A DNA stretch of 64,000 bases from Gardnerella coleohominis (GTDB taxonomy: Bacteria > Actinomycetota > Actinomycetes > Actinomycetales > Bifidobacteriaceae): positions 186,001-250,000 of the forward strand of contig NZ_MNLH01000001.1 of assembly GCF_002896555.1 (NCBI RefSeq). The letters run 5' to 3'. Positions 49,734 through 58,938 of this stretch are shown piece after piece (positions within the stretch are counted from its first letter, which is position 1; each line of letters begins with the position of its first letter). The notes beneath the pieces are model-generated. The model was not told the DNA's origin. It saw only the letters and a list, made by a program, of their open reading frames with translations, and did no database searches. The position numbers were made by a program, and so were the translations under genes.

Positions 49734-51146
49734 ATGAACGAAGCACGTACCTTAACTTTGCGCAATATCTCTGTTTGGGATACAGGCGAGCGCATTGATC
49801 TTATTATAGATGGCGTTCGACAGGATGCTCTTATAGAGAAAAATGCGCGAATTAGTGGAGATATTGATGCTAGCAGTTGGACTATTGCTCCTGGCTTTGC
49901 TGATCCTCATGTACACTTTAGAGATCCTGGCCAAACGGCAAAAGAAACTATGATGACAGGCGCAAATGCTGCGGCTGCAGGTGGATACACGCAAGTTTTG
50001 ATTATGCCGAATACGATTCCTGCAGTTGATGGCGAGCCTTGGAACGATGCTCCTTTTGACGTAGAAAATGTTATTGACTATTTGCAGCGATACGGATGCA
50101 TCTACGGAGTAAAGTTGCCTGTTCGCTACGACTTAAGCGTGTGCGCATCATTAGGACGAGAGGGTTTGAAGCCTAGCAATATTGAACTTTGGAAAAAATA
50201 TGTTCCGGGAATTTGCGATGACGAAAAAACTTCTCCTATGAAAAAGCATCCAATCACTGCTATAAGTGACGATGGTGCTGCTGTTCCTGAACCGATTTTA
50301 CGAGATGTTCTTAAAATGGCGAAACAAACTGGCTTGCCGTTCGTTGAGCATTGCGAGCATCACGATACCGGTTCTGTAAATGATGGGCCTGTTGCAAAAA
50401 TGCTTGGTGTTGGTGGAATTCCAGCTTCTACTGAGCTTGCAATTGTGCAACGAGATATTGATGCCGCTAAAGAAACTGGCGTTCATGTGCATTTCCAGCA
50501 TGTGAGTACAGCTGCTGCATTTGAGGCTATTCGTAAAGCGAAAAAAGAGGGATTGCCGATTACGTGTGAAACAGCACCTCACTATTTAGCTTTGTGTGAT
50601 GAGGATGTTTTGCGATATGGCGCGATGGCTAAGATGAATCCTCCTCTTCGTTCTAAGGCGGATCGTCAAGCAACATTAGCCGCTATTGCGGATGGCACTA
50701 TTGATATGATCGCAACCGATCACGCTCCTCATACAGTTGAGGATAAATCTGGAGACTTTGCAAAAACTCCTAATGGAATTATTGGTCTTGAGTGCGCTTA
50801 TGGCGTTTGCAGAAAAGTTCTTGTTGAAGCCGGATACACAGATGACAAACACCTAATTGAATTAATGGCTGTAAATCCGATGCAATTGATGAGTAGAAGA
50901 CCTACTGATATTGCTGCAATGTTGAACGTATCTGCAAGATGCGCTACAAAAAGAACTTTGCGATTAAACCTTACAGAACATCCTGAAAATGTTGATTTAG
51001 TTGTTATTAATATGAATGAGAATTGGACTGTTGACGCAAATTCATTCCATTCTAAAGCTCGTAACACTCCTTTTGACGGTTGGCATCTTACTGGAAGGCC
51101 GGTGGCGACGATTATTGGCTCAGAAATTGCTTTCTCAAGAATGTGA
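49734..51146 (+). CDS. pyrC: Dihydroorotase
   Basis: This zinc amidohydrolase cyclises carbamoyl aspartate to dihydroorotate. The metal motif DPHVHFRDPGQ lies near residues 58-68, followed by ANAAAAGGYTQVLIMPNT. Further metal ligands are in VEHCEHHD, FQHVSTAAA and ATDHAPHT. The 470-residue type I-like enzyme is somewhat long. It lies 65 bases after pyrB and 34 bases before pyrF. Confidence 0.95.
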   Translation: MNEARTLTLRNISVWDTGERIDLIIDGVRQDALIEKNARISGDIDASSWTIAPGFADPHVHFRDPGQTAKETMMTGANAAAAGGYTQVLIMPNTIPAVDGEPWNDAPFDVENVIDYLQRYGCIYGVKLPVRYDLSVCASLGREGLKPSNIELWKKYVPGICDDEKTSPMKKHPITAISDDGAAVPEPILRDVLKMAKQTGLPFVEHCEHHDTGSVNDGPVAKMLGVGGIPASTELAIVQRDIDAAKETGVHVHFQHVSTAAAFEAIRKAKKEGLPITCETAPHYLALCDEDVLRYGAMAKMNPPLRSKADRQATLAAIADGTIDMIATDHAPHTVEDKSGDFAKTPNGIIGLECAYGVCRKVLVEAGYTDDKHLIELMAVNPMQLMSRRPTDIAAMLNVSARCATKRTLRLNLTEHPENVDLVVINMNENWTVDANSFHSKARNTPFDGWHLTGRPVATIIGSEIAFSRM

Positions 51147-51180
51147 TTGAAGTTAAATACAGTTAGGTTTGTGGTGAATT

Positions 51181-52224
51181 ATGGACGAATTAATTGAAGC
51201 GATTGCAGCTAAGCAAAATCCTAGCGTAGTGGGCTTGGATCCTAAGCCTGGAATTGTTCCTGCAGAAATTATTAGCGGTCTTGCTGACGAAGTTTTACAA
51301 GAAGTTAGCAAAGAGGAAGCTTTACCAACGCTTCTTGCAACTGCTTATTTTGAGTTTAATCGTGCGATTATTGATGCTGTTTCGGATATCGTGCCTGCAG
51401 TAAAGCCGCAAATCGCAATGTATGAGGCGCTTGGTCCTGCTGGTATCGATACTTACACGATGACTTGTGAATACGCAAAATCGCAAGGATTAGTTGTAAT
51501 TGGAGATGCAAAGCGCGGGGATATTGGATCTACAGCTGGCCAATATGCGGCTCATTTAAGCGGTTTTGCTAATCTTTCTGTCTACTTTGATGACGACAGC
51601 GCTACTGGTAGTGAGCTGCCGCAATCTCTTAAAAATCTTCTAAAAAGCTCTAAAAATTTTGACGTCTGGCATGAAGATTCTCTTACAGTAAATCCTTATA
51701 TGGGTTCGGATGGAGTGAAGCCTTTTATTGACGAAGCAGTAGCGCACGATAAAAGCATTTTTGTGCTGCTTCGCACCTCGAATCCTTCTAGCAAAGAGCT
51801 ACAGGAGCTTATTTTGCAAGATGGAAAGCCAGTGTATGAGCATATGGCTGATTTAATTGAGAACTGGGGTGCTTCAAACATTGGAAAGCACGGTTATTCT
51901 AAAGTCGGTGCTGTTGTTGGAGCTACGCATCCGGAAGAAGGTAAGCGTTTGCGCGAGATTATGCCGCACACTTTCTTCCTGGTTCCAGGTTATGGTGCTC
52001 AAGGCGGTACAGCTCAAGATGTTGCTGGAATGTTTGATGCAAATTCTGAAGGTGCTATTGTAAATTCTTCGCGCGGTATTATTGGTGCTTGGAAAAAATC
52101 AGAAGATTATTTAAAGCATCAAGGTCACATGTCTCTTGATGACATTCTTGATATTGTGCATGATTCTGCAGCTGTTGCAGCGAGGAACATGCGAGATGAC
52201 TTGCGGAATGCAGTTTATCGCTAG
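51181..52224 (+). CDS. pyrF: Orotidine 5'-phosphate decarboxylase (catalytically intact copy)
   Basis: It decarboxylates OMP to UMP, the last step of the pathway. The catalytic motif DAKRGDIGST is intact (D109, K111, D114), with VVGLDPKPG at the N-terminus and LVPGYGAQGGTAQDV at the phosphate-binding end. At 347 residues it belongs to the longer PyrF group. It sits inside the pyr row. A second, degenerate homologue lies beside carB at 62339. Confidence 0.95.
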   Translation: MDELIEAIAAKQNPSVVGLDPKPGIVPAEIISGLADEVLQEVSKEEALPTLLATAYFEFNRAIIDAVSDIVPAVKPQIAMYEALGPAGIDTYTMTCEYAKSQGLVVIGDAKRGDIGSTAGQYAAHLSGFANLSVYFDDDSATGSELPQSLKNLLKSSKNFDVWHEDSLTVNPYMGSDGVKPFIDEAVAHDKSIFVLLRTSNPSSKELQELILQDGKPVYEHMADLIENWGASNIGKHGYSKVGAVVGATHPEEGKRLREIMPHTFFLVPGYGAQGGTAQDVAGMFDANSEGAIVNSSRGIIGAWKKSEDYLKHQGHMSLDDILDIVHDSAAVAARNMRDDLRNAVYR

Positions 52225-52230
52225 AATGTA

Positions 52231-52320
52231 TAACTAAAAAATAAAACTTAAAAATAAATTAAAATCAAAACTAAAACTAAAAATAAAATAAAGATAAACA
52301 AAACTAAAAAGTAACCAAAA
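52231..52320 (+). other. A-rich, nearly G/T-free leader upstream of pyrK
   Basis: The stretch is built of AAAACTAAAA/AAATAAAA-like words, with very few G. It lies between pyrF and pyrK and would give an unstructured mRNA segment, possibly an upstream enhancer of ribosome binding. No terminator is visible. Confidence 0.5.
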
Positions 52321-52360
52321 CGCAACGGTACAAAACACATACAAGGGTAGGGGAAACCAC

Positions 52361-53257
52361 ATGAGTGATGGCATGTTTATTCCAACGCGAAAAGCATCTG
52401 GAAACGCCATATTTACGTTACGTGAAAACGCTTTTGATTCATCAGGATCAAGCGCGTTGAATGAAAGCGATAATGCAAAATATTCGCGCCTTTGGGGTCG
52501 CCGAGCTATAGAAGTGCTTAATAATGAGAAGCTAGACGAAGGCGTGTATCGTTTGACTTTAAGAGATGAAGAGATAGCTAAAAAATCCACTCCTGCGCAA
52601 TTCGTGAACTTGTATTCTCCTGATCCAACTGCTATGCTTCCTCGTCCTTTTGGAGTTGCAAGCGTAGATGGGGATACTTTTACTCTAATTTTCGCTGTGA
52701 TTGGCAAAGGCACTGCTAAGTTTGCTGAACTTAAGCCAGGAGATAGTATTGATGCGCTTGGTCCTTTAGGACTTGGCTTTAATATTTCTGAGCCTGCACA
52801 TTATGTGTTGGTCAGTGGAGGTTTGGGCGTGCCACCTATTTTGTGTGCTGCTCAAGCGCTTTCAAAGCGTGAAGATTCTAGCGTCACAGCGGTTCTTGGC
52901 TACCGTAGCAAGCGTTTTGCAGACGATTTAATGAAAGAATATATTGCAGACGTACACAGTATTACGAATGCTGAAGGAACTGTTATCACTTTGCTAAATG
53001 AACTTGAAAAAGTTAAGCATTTTGATTTCGAAGACGATTTGCCAACTGTGATTTTGTCTTGCGGTCCTTTGCCTATGATGAAAGCCGTAGCTCACTGGGC
53101 GCATGAAAGAAATATTGAATGCCAGCTCAGTTTAGAAGCAAGAATGGGTTGCGGATATGGAACGTGTGTTGCTTGCGTTGTTGACACTTTGGAAGGCAGA
53201 CTGAAAGTTTGCAACGACGGTCCTGTTTTTGAAGCAAATCGTTTGGGTTGGGAGTAA
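52361..53257 (+). CDS. pyrK: Dihydroorotate dehydrogenase electron-transfer subunit
   Basis: This FAD and [2Fe-2S] subunit passes electrons from PyrD to NAD+. The FAD-binding motif LPRPFGVAS lies near residue 88, the NAD-binding VLVSGGLGVPPILCAA near 148, and the C-terminal cluster ligands in MGCGYGTCVACVVDTLEG plus a later Cys. About 45 extra N-terminal residues precede the core. It is six bases from pyrD, the expected partner of the type 1B enzyme. Confidence 0.93.
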   Translation: MSDGMFIPTRKASGNAIFTLRENAFDSSGSSALNESDNAKYSRLWGRRAIEVLNNEKLDEGVYRLTLRDEEIAKKSTPAQFVNLYSPDPTAMLPRPFGVASVDGDTFTLIFAVIGKGTAKFAELKPGDSIDALGPLGLGFNISEPAHYVLVSGGLGVPPILCAAQALSKREDSSVTAVLGYRSKRFADDLMKEYIADVHSITNAEGTVITLLNELEKVKHFDFEDDLPTVILSCGPLPMMKAVAHWAHERNIECQLSLEARMGCGYGTCVACVVDTLEGRLKVCNDGPVFEANRLGWE

Positions 53258-53263
53258 AAAAAT

Positions 53264-54259
53264 ATGAGTGCTGTAAATAATACAAATAACGCAGATAACG
53301 CAAATTCTGCAACAAATTCCGCTGAAACTTTTGGCTTTGACACCAGCCATGTGTGGAAGCATCCAACTCAAGTTGCAGGCGTTAAGTGGAAAAACATGGT
53401 TGGTACAGCTTCTGGAACTTTCCAGCTTGCAGCTTGCCGACGTTTTTATGACGTAAGTCAGCTTGGCGCAATTTGCACAAAAGGCGTTTCACCTGTTCCT
53501 TGGGAAGGAAATCCTTCTCCGCGCACTGCAGAATCTCCTTCTGGAATGGTAAACGCAGTCGGATTGCAAAATCCTGGTGTAGACCACTATTTAGTAGACG
53601 AGTTGCCAAAACTAAAATCCATGGGAGCGCTTGTTATTACTAATGTTGCAGGGCACAGTGACGACGATTATGCGCAAGTTGTTGAAAAGCTTGCAGATTC
53701 TTCTGCAGACATGCTCGAAATTAACGTAAGCTGCCCAAACGTGACTCACGGCGGAATGAGCGTCGGCACGGATCCGGTTGCATTACACCGCTTAATTAAG
53801 CGTCTGCGCGCAATGACAGACAAGCCAATGATTGTAAAAATGACGCCGAACGTTACTGATATTGTTTCAATTTGCAAAGCTGCAGTTGATGCTGGAGCAG
53901 ATGCCTTAAGCATGATTAATACGCTTGTTGGCTTGCGAATTGATATTCGAACAGGCGAACCGATTATTGCAAACCGTACAGGAGGCGTTTCCGGTCCTGC
54001 TATCTTCCCGATTGGACTTGGGTTTGTGTGGAGAGTTCGCCAAGCTATGACAGATATTCCAATTATTGGTATTGGTGGCATTGATTCTGGCGAAAAAGCT
54101 TTGGAATACTTGTATGCTGGCGCGAATGCTGTAGAAGTTGGTGCTGCTGCTTTGGTGGATCCTACTGCTCCTATTCGCATTGCTCGCGAGCTTGATGATT
54201 TGCTTGATTCTCGTCCAAAGCTTGCGTCTTTGCTTGCTGAAGGAAAAACTTGGCGCTGA
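53264..54259 (+). CDS. pyrD: Dihydroorotate dehydrogenase, class 1B catalytic subunit
   Basis: This FMN enzyme oxidises dihydroorotate to orotate. Motifs include NAVGLQNPGVDHYL, the active-site region LEINVSCPNVTHGGMSVG with the catalytic Cys, and IIGIGGIDSGEKALEYLYAGA for FMN phosphate. The 331 residues include an Asn/Ala-rich N-terminal extension of about 25. Adjacent PyrK marks it as the NAD-linked 1B form. Confidence 0.95.
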   Translation: MSAVNNTNNADNANSATNSAETFGFDTSHVWKHPTQVAGVKWKNMVGTASGTFQLAACRRFYDVSQLGAICTKGVSPVPWEGNPSPRTAESPSGMVNAVGLQNPGVDHYLVDELPKLKSMGALVITNVAGHSDDDYAQVVEKLADSSADMLEINVSCPNVTHGGMSVGTDPVALHRLIKRLRAMTDKPMIVKMTPNVTDIVSICKAAVDAGADALSMINTLVGLRIDIRTGEPIIANRTGGVSGPAIFPIGLGFVWRVRQAMTDIPIIGIGGIDSGEKALEYLYAGANAVEVGAAALVDPTAPIRIARELDDLLDSRPKLASLLAEGKTWR

Positions 54260-54272
54260 AATTAAATATAGC

Positions 54273-54312
54273 AAGAAAGTTTATTTAAGAAAGTATTTAA
54301 GAAAGTATTTAA
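54273..54312 (+). repeat. 12-bp tandem repeat before pyrE
   Basis: AAGAAAGTATTT-like units are repeated about three times between pyrD and pyrE, just ahead of the AAGAAGGAG site of pyrE. Confidence 0.75.
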
Positions 54313-54338
54313 AATTATTTTAAGAAGGAGAATCAATT

Positions 54339-55031
54339 ATGGCAGAATTAGACGAACGTTTTACAAAGTTTTTGCTTGATTCAGGCGCACTTAAATTTGG
54401 CGATTTCACGCTAAAATCTGGTCGTCAATCACCTTATTTTATTAACGCAGGCGCTTTTGATGACGGTATGAAAATCGCGAGCTTAGGAGCATATTACGCT
54501 CAGCGAGTTATTGCTGCAATCGAAGATGGCAAACTTCCGCAAGATATTGACACTGTTTTCGGTCCTGCTTATAAGGGTATTCCGCTGGCAGTTTCTACGG
54601 CAATGGCTTTGACGAATAATCACAATATGCCTGTTGGCTTTACTTTCGATCGCAAAGAGCGAAAGGATCATGGCGACGGCGGAATTATGGTTGGAAAACC
54701 GTTAAAAGACGGCATGAAAGTTCTGCTTGTTGACGACGTGATGACAGCTGGAACTGCAGTTCGTGAAACTTTGCCAAAGCTTAAAGCGGAAGCAAATGTG
54801 CAAGTTGTTGGCTTGATTTTGGCAGTAGACAGAATGGAACGCACGAAAGACAGTGAGCTTTCTGCAGTAAAAGCAGTAGAGCAGGAGTTTGGCTTCCCAG
54901 TTTTGCCAATTGCTAATGTGCGTGAAATTTTCGCTGCAGCGCAAAAACTCACTAATAGTGACGGAAGCGCTGTTATGGATGAGAATTTGGCTGCTCGAGC
55001 TGAAAATTATTTGCGAGAATATGGTGCGTAA
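54339..55031 (+). CDS. pyrE: Orotate phosphoribosyltransferase
   Basis: It joins orotate with PRPP to give OMP. The PRPP-binding motif is [16 protein letters not shown] (about residue 127), with the flexible loop [16 protein letters not shown] ahead of it. The 230-residue length is typical of this group. AAGAAGGAG precedes the ATG. It is last of the pyrB-C-F-K-D-E series. Confidence 0.96.
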   Translation: MAELDERFTKFLLDSGALKFGDFTLKSGRQSPYFINAGAFDDGMKIASLGAYYAQRVIAAIEDGKLPQDIDTVFGPAYKGIPLAVSTAMALTNNHNMPVGFTFDRKERKDHGDGGIMVGKPLKDGMKVLLVDDVMTAGTAVRETLPKLKAEANVQVVGLILAVDRMERTKDSELSAVKAVEQEFGFPVLPIANVREIFAAAQKLTNSDGSAVMDENLAARAENYLREYGA

Positions 55032-55168
55032 ATAGTTTATAGTGATAGAATTTATGAAATTTCATTTTTCATGAATAGATTTTAAATTAGCACTGAAGTT
55101 TATTTGCTAATTCAAATTTATTTTGAATTACTTTGAGATGATGATTTTTAGATGATGAATGGCTGAGT

Positions 55169-56161
55169 ATGAGAGATCAAAATAATAATTATCAGAATTT
55201 TAATGATTTGAATTCTTCAAATATGCCTCCAGAGTTTTTACCTGGTGATTATGATTCCGAATCTTCATTTGATCAAGATAATTCTCAGTTTGACAATGAT
55301 TCTAATGGTTCCATTTTTAGAGATAGCAAAGTTATTACTGCTATAGTCGCTGTTTTAATGGTGGCAATTGCAATCGTAGCTGCAGTCGTGTTCTTCTTAA
55401 CTACGAATAAAAATAAGCCGAGTAATAATAGCGTTGCTACGCCTTCTAAAACTTGTGTCCAATTACGAAAGAAAGCACTGCATGCTCAAAAAGGTGTTAT
55501 AAAATCTCTTTCAGATGATGACGTTCTTCAAGCTATAAATATTAAGAAAACTGAATTTATCTCAGATTCAGATGAAGCTAAAGATGCATTTGATGATTTT
55601 GAATCATCTTTAAACTATGCGAAATCAGATGCTAAAGAGAAATTACCTAATTGTCCTGTTGGGGCTGATTCTGAAAATTCTCCATCTGTTGAAAATAAAC
55701 TTTCAGATAAAATCGACTCTTTCCATCAAGACAGAGATGCTCTTGTAAAATCTGCTAAAGCGGCTATAAAAGCAAGTAAATCAGCAGTTTCTAATAAGCT
55801 ATTGAAGTTAGTTAATCAAGGTCAAGAGCTTATAGATAAAACTAAGAATGTCCCTATATTCGGAGACGCTCAATCTGAATTAGAAAAAGTTGTTGATCTT
55901 GCAAGAAAAGCTCTTATTAAGAGCAATAATAACGACGATGAATTAAAACAGTGCATTACAGATTTGCAAAATGCTCTTAAAGATTATTTGGCGAAAATTA
56001 AGGAATTAAGCTCAGATCTTGCAAATCGCGATGGCAATGGCTATCCGTTAAATGCTCCACATCCTAAGGATGATCAGGGCGGCTATGCGCCGATGGGCCG
56101 TAGTAATAATCCGGAATCTTCAAATTCAGGTGATGGTAATTCTTCTGACGATCAACAATAG
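55169..56161 (+). CDS. Single-pass membrane protein with helical extracytoplasmic domain
   Basis: This 330-residue protein is not recognised. Residues 1-52 are Asn/Asp/Ser-rich and probably cytoplasmic. One helix spans about 55-78 (VITAIVAVLMVAIAIVAAVV). The outer part is helical with C96 and C162 and a later segment (about 195-285) that resembles FIVAR/three-helix repeats. The C-terminus is Gly/Asn/Asp-rich. It has the same N-terminal-disordered, TM, outer-domain plan as the YQN-repeat protein at 21500. No strong ribosome binding site is seen. Confidence 0.7.
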   Translation: MRDQNNNYQNFNDLNSSNMPPEFLPGDYDSESSFDQDNSQFDNDSNGSIFRDSKVITAIVAVLMVAIAIVAAVVFFLTTNKNKPSNNSVATPSKTCVQLRKKALHAQKGVIKSLSDDDVLQAINIKKTEFISDSDEAKDAFDDFESSLNYAKSDAKEKLPNCPVGADSENSPSVENKLSDKIDSFHQDRDALVKSAKAAIKASKSAVSNKLLKLVNQGQELIDKTKNVPIFGDAQSELEKVVDLARKALIKSNNNDDELKQCITDLQNALKDYLAKIKELSSDLANRDGNGYPLNAPHPKDDQGGYAPMGRSNNPESSNSGDGNSSDDQQ

Positions 56162-56282
56162 TAAGTAATCGCGTTAAATACGTGTTGTTATTTAATTAGT
56201 TGACGCTTTGTGGCATAATAAGCAAGGTTTATTTCTTAGCTGTATAAATTGCAGCTGTAATTAGCACAGAAACGAGTAACTC

Positions 56283-56846
56283 GTGGCACAGACTACCAAT
56301 GATATTAAAAATGGATCGGTTTTGAACCTTGAAGGTCAGCTTTGGACTGTTGTAAAGTTCCAGCATGTGAAGCCAGGTAAAGGTCCTGCTTTCGTGCGCA
56401 CCACCATTAAAAACGTGCTCTCCGGCAAGATTGTCGATAAGACTTTTAACGCAGGCATGAAGATGGAGTTCGAGACCGTTGATAACCGTACGTTGCAATA
56501 TTCTTATGAAGATGGCGATAACTTCGTCTTCATGGATATGACAACTTATGATCAGGTTTATATTCCTAAGGGCTTAGTTGGCGAGCAGAGCAAGTATTTG
56601 CTTGAAGGCACTGATTGCATCGTCAGCTTCCATGATGGCACTCCTTTGAGCGTTGAACTTCCAGCTTCCGTGATTTTGACTATCACTCACACTGAGCCAG
56701 GCTTGCAGGGCAACCGTTCTAACGCTGGTACAAAGCCTGCAACTGTTGAAACTGGTGCTGAAATCCAGGTTCCACTCTTTGTTGGTGAAGGCGAAAAGGT
56801 TAAGGTCGACACTCGTGACGGCTCTTACCTTGGTCGCGAAAACTAA
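56283..56846 (+). CDS. efp: Elongation factor P
   Basis: It relieves ribosome stalling at polyproline stretches. The 187-residue three-domain protein has the tip loop KPGKGPAF with Lys33, the position that is modified in many bacteria, and the C-terminal signature near [15 protein letters not shown]. It starts with GTG at 56283 without a strong Shine-Dalgarno. It precedes nusB, a common arrangement. Confidence 0.95.
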   Translation: MAQTTNDIKNGSVLNLEGQLWTVVKFQHVKPGKGPAFVRTTIKNVLSGKIVDKTFNAGMKMEFETVDNRTLQYSYEDGDNFVFMDMTTYDQVYIPKGLVGEQSKYLLEGTDCIVSFHDGTPLSVELPASVILTITHTEPGLQGNRSNAGTKPATVETGAEIQVPLFVGEGEKVKVDTRDGSYLGREN

Positions 56847-56861
56847 TTAAATTTTTTGCAT

Positions 56862-56912
56862 AAAGCGACTCGGTGGCGATTAGTCGTTGCTGGGTCGCTT
56901 TATTTGTGAATG
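56862..56912 (+). terminator. Terminator downstream of efp
   Basis: The stem AAAGCGAC (56862-56869) with GTCGCTTT (56894-56901) is followed by ATTTG. It is moderate in strength. Confidence 0.65.
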
Positions 56913-57050
56913 CATGTTTGTGTAATATTGGATATATATTGATGTAAGTTAAGTTCTTATAAGCTGTGCGCATAACATATTTGATTATGCTTGTGTGCTT
57001 AAGTAAATTTATAAGAATTCTATATGTAGTTTGTACAGAAAGACGATACA

Positions 57051-57608
57051 ATGGCACGTTCTACCGCTCGTAAAAGGGCTTTGAATACACTGTATGAAGC
57101 AGATGAAAAGAGTCAGAATATTCTTTCCTTGCTTGAAGAGCGAGTCAAAGAGCCTGGTGCTCAAACGCCTCTTCCTGAATATGCTATTGAAATTGTTCGA
57201 GGTGTTGGGGAACGCAGAAATAGGATTGACAAGACGCTGAACCGCTATTCAACAGGTTGGAAAGTTGGACGTATGGCGGTTATTGATCGTAATATTTTGC
57301 GCATTGCAGTTTGGGAAATGCTTCTTAACGAAGAAATTCCAGACAAAGTTGCGATTGATGAAGCTATTTCTCTTGCTAAAACTTACAGCGATGATGATGC
57401 TATTGCATTTATTCACGGATTGCTAAGCGCGATTATGGCAGACAAAGAAGCATGCTTGGCAAAGTTTAATGGCGAATCTCAAGAAGAAACTACGGAAAAC
57501 TCTAGCGATTCTCAGGATTCTAAAGAAACTCAGGATTCTCAAGAATCTCAGGAAACACAGGAAGCTCAAAAGTCTTCTGAATCTTCTGAGTCTTCTGAAT
57601 CTGAATGA
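57051..57608 (+). CDS. nusB: Transcription antitermination factor NusB with low-complexity tail
   Basis: This all-helical NusB binds boxA RNA with NusE/S10 in rRNA antitermination. The core (about residues 1-140) has ARKRALNTLYEAD and VAIDEAISLAKTYSDDDAIAFIHGLL. It is followed by a tail of about 45 residues made almost only of Ser, Glu, Gln, Thr and Asp in repeated QDSQE/SSESSE units. AGAAAG precedes the ATG. carA starts 75 bases downstream. Confidence 0.93.
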   Translation: MARSTARKRALNTLYEADEKSQNILSLLEERVKEPGAQTPLPEYAIEIVRGVGERRNRIDKTLNRYSTGWKVGRMAVIDRNILRIAVWEMLLNEEIPDKVAIDEAISLAKTYSDDDAIAFIHGLLSAIMADKEACLAKFNGESQEETTENSSDSQDSKETQDSQESQETQEAQKSSESSESSESE

Positions 57609-57683
57609 TCTAGTCGGCGCGTCGCCCGTCCGCCAATCTGAGTAAACTTGCCACGAATATCCTAAAGCCATAAGGGGGTTAAG

Positions 57684-58895
57684 GTGGATTACAACGACAC
57701 CTTCGCCGGATTCGGCAGTGACGATGCAGTATTGGTGTTAGAAGACGGTCAGGTTTACGTTGGTAAGCCTTTTGGTGCGCGAGGATCTACGCGTGCTGAG
57801 ATTGTTTTTTCTACGGGCATGACTGGTTATCAAGAAACATTAACCGATCCAAGTTATGATCAGCAAATAGTAGTACAAACATTCCCACACATAGGTAATA
57901 CGGGAATGAATCATGAAGATCCAGAATCTACCCGCATTTGGGTTGCTGGATATGTAGTTAAGGAGCCAAGCCCAATTTTTAGCAATTGGAGAGCTGAAGG
58001 TTCCTTGGAAGATGATTTACAAAAGCAAGGTATCGTTGGTATCAGTGGTATTGATACTCGAAAGCTGGTTCGTCATTTACGTTCTGTCGGCGTTATGCGT
58101 GCCGGCATTTTTTCTAATGAGGCCCTGGTTGATTCTTCAACTGGGGCTTTTCGTACCGTTGCTTCTTTCGTTGATGAAATTAAGCAAACTCCTCAAATGC
58201 AAGGCTTGCGTTTAACAGATGAAGTAAGTACTGATCAAACGTATACGATTGAGCCTTGCGGTGATTTTGAAGGAAAAGACCCGCTTTACACAGTCGTAGC
58301 AGTCGACTTTGGTATTAAAGCTATGACTCCTCACCGTTTGGCAGAGCGTGGCTGCCGAGTACACGTCGTAAGCTCCTCAATAAGTTTCGAGTCTTTACAA
58401 GCTCTGAACGCAGATGGAGTATTCTTCTCTAACGGTCCAGGAGACCCTGGCCAAGCAAATCGCGAAGTCGAGCTTTTGCGCAAAGTTTTGGATGCAGGAT
58501 ACCCGTTCTTTGGTATCTGCTTTGGAAATCAGCTACTTGGACGCGCTCTCGGCTTTGGCACTTACAAGCTGAAGTTTGGCCACCGCGGTATTAACCAGCC
58601 TGTAAAAGACGTTACAACAGGAAAAGTGGAAGTTACAGCTCACAATCACGGTTTTGCTGTAGACGCACCTCTTGACGGTCCTGTTCAATCTCCATATGAA
58701 AACGGACATTTTGGTCGCGTAATGGTATCGCATATTGACTTGAACGACAACGTTGTAGAAGGCTTGCAATGCCTTGATATTCCAGCATTCTCAGTGCAAT
58801 ATCATCCGGAAGCTGCGGCAGGTCCGCACGATGCTTCCTACCTATTTGACCGCTTTGTGCAATTGATGCGCGAAAACGCTATAAAAAGCAAGTAA
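57684..58895 (+). CDS. carA: Carbamoyl phosphate synthase small subunit
   Basis: This glutaminase subunit supplies ammonia to CarB. The class I amidotransferase domain has nucleophile Cys279 in [10 protein letters not shown], His in [11 protein letters not shown] and the Glu beside it. The N-terminal CPSase domain has [20 protein letters not shown] at 57684 follows AAGGGGG. It shares an operon with carB, 43 bases downstream. Confidence 0.96.
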   Translation: MDYNDTFAGFGSDDAVLVLEDGQVYVGKPFGARGSTRAEIVFSTGMTGYQETLTDPSYDQQIVVQTFPHIGNTGMNHEDPESTRIWVAGYVVKEPSPIFSNWRAEGSLEDDLQKQGIVGISGIDTRKLVRHLRSVGVMRAGIFSNEALVDSSTGAFRTVASFVDEIKQTPQMQGLRLTDEVSTDQTYTIEPCGDFEGKDPLYTVVAVDFGIKAMTPHRLAERGCRVHVVSSSISFESLQALNADGVFFSNGPGDPGQANREVELLRKVLDAGYPFFGICFGNQLLGRALGFGTYKLKFGHRGINQPVKDVTTGKVEVTAHNHGFAVDAPLDGPVQSPYENGHFGRVMVSHIDLNDNVVEGLQCLDIPAFSVQYHPEAAAGPHDASYLFDRFVQLMRENAIKSK

Positions 58896-58938
58896 TACTC
58901 GAAAAAGCAAGTAAGATTCAAGGAAAGAGAAGTTTACT

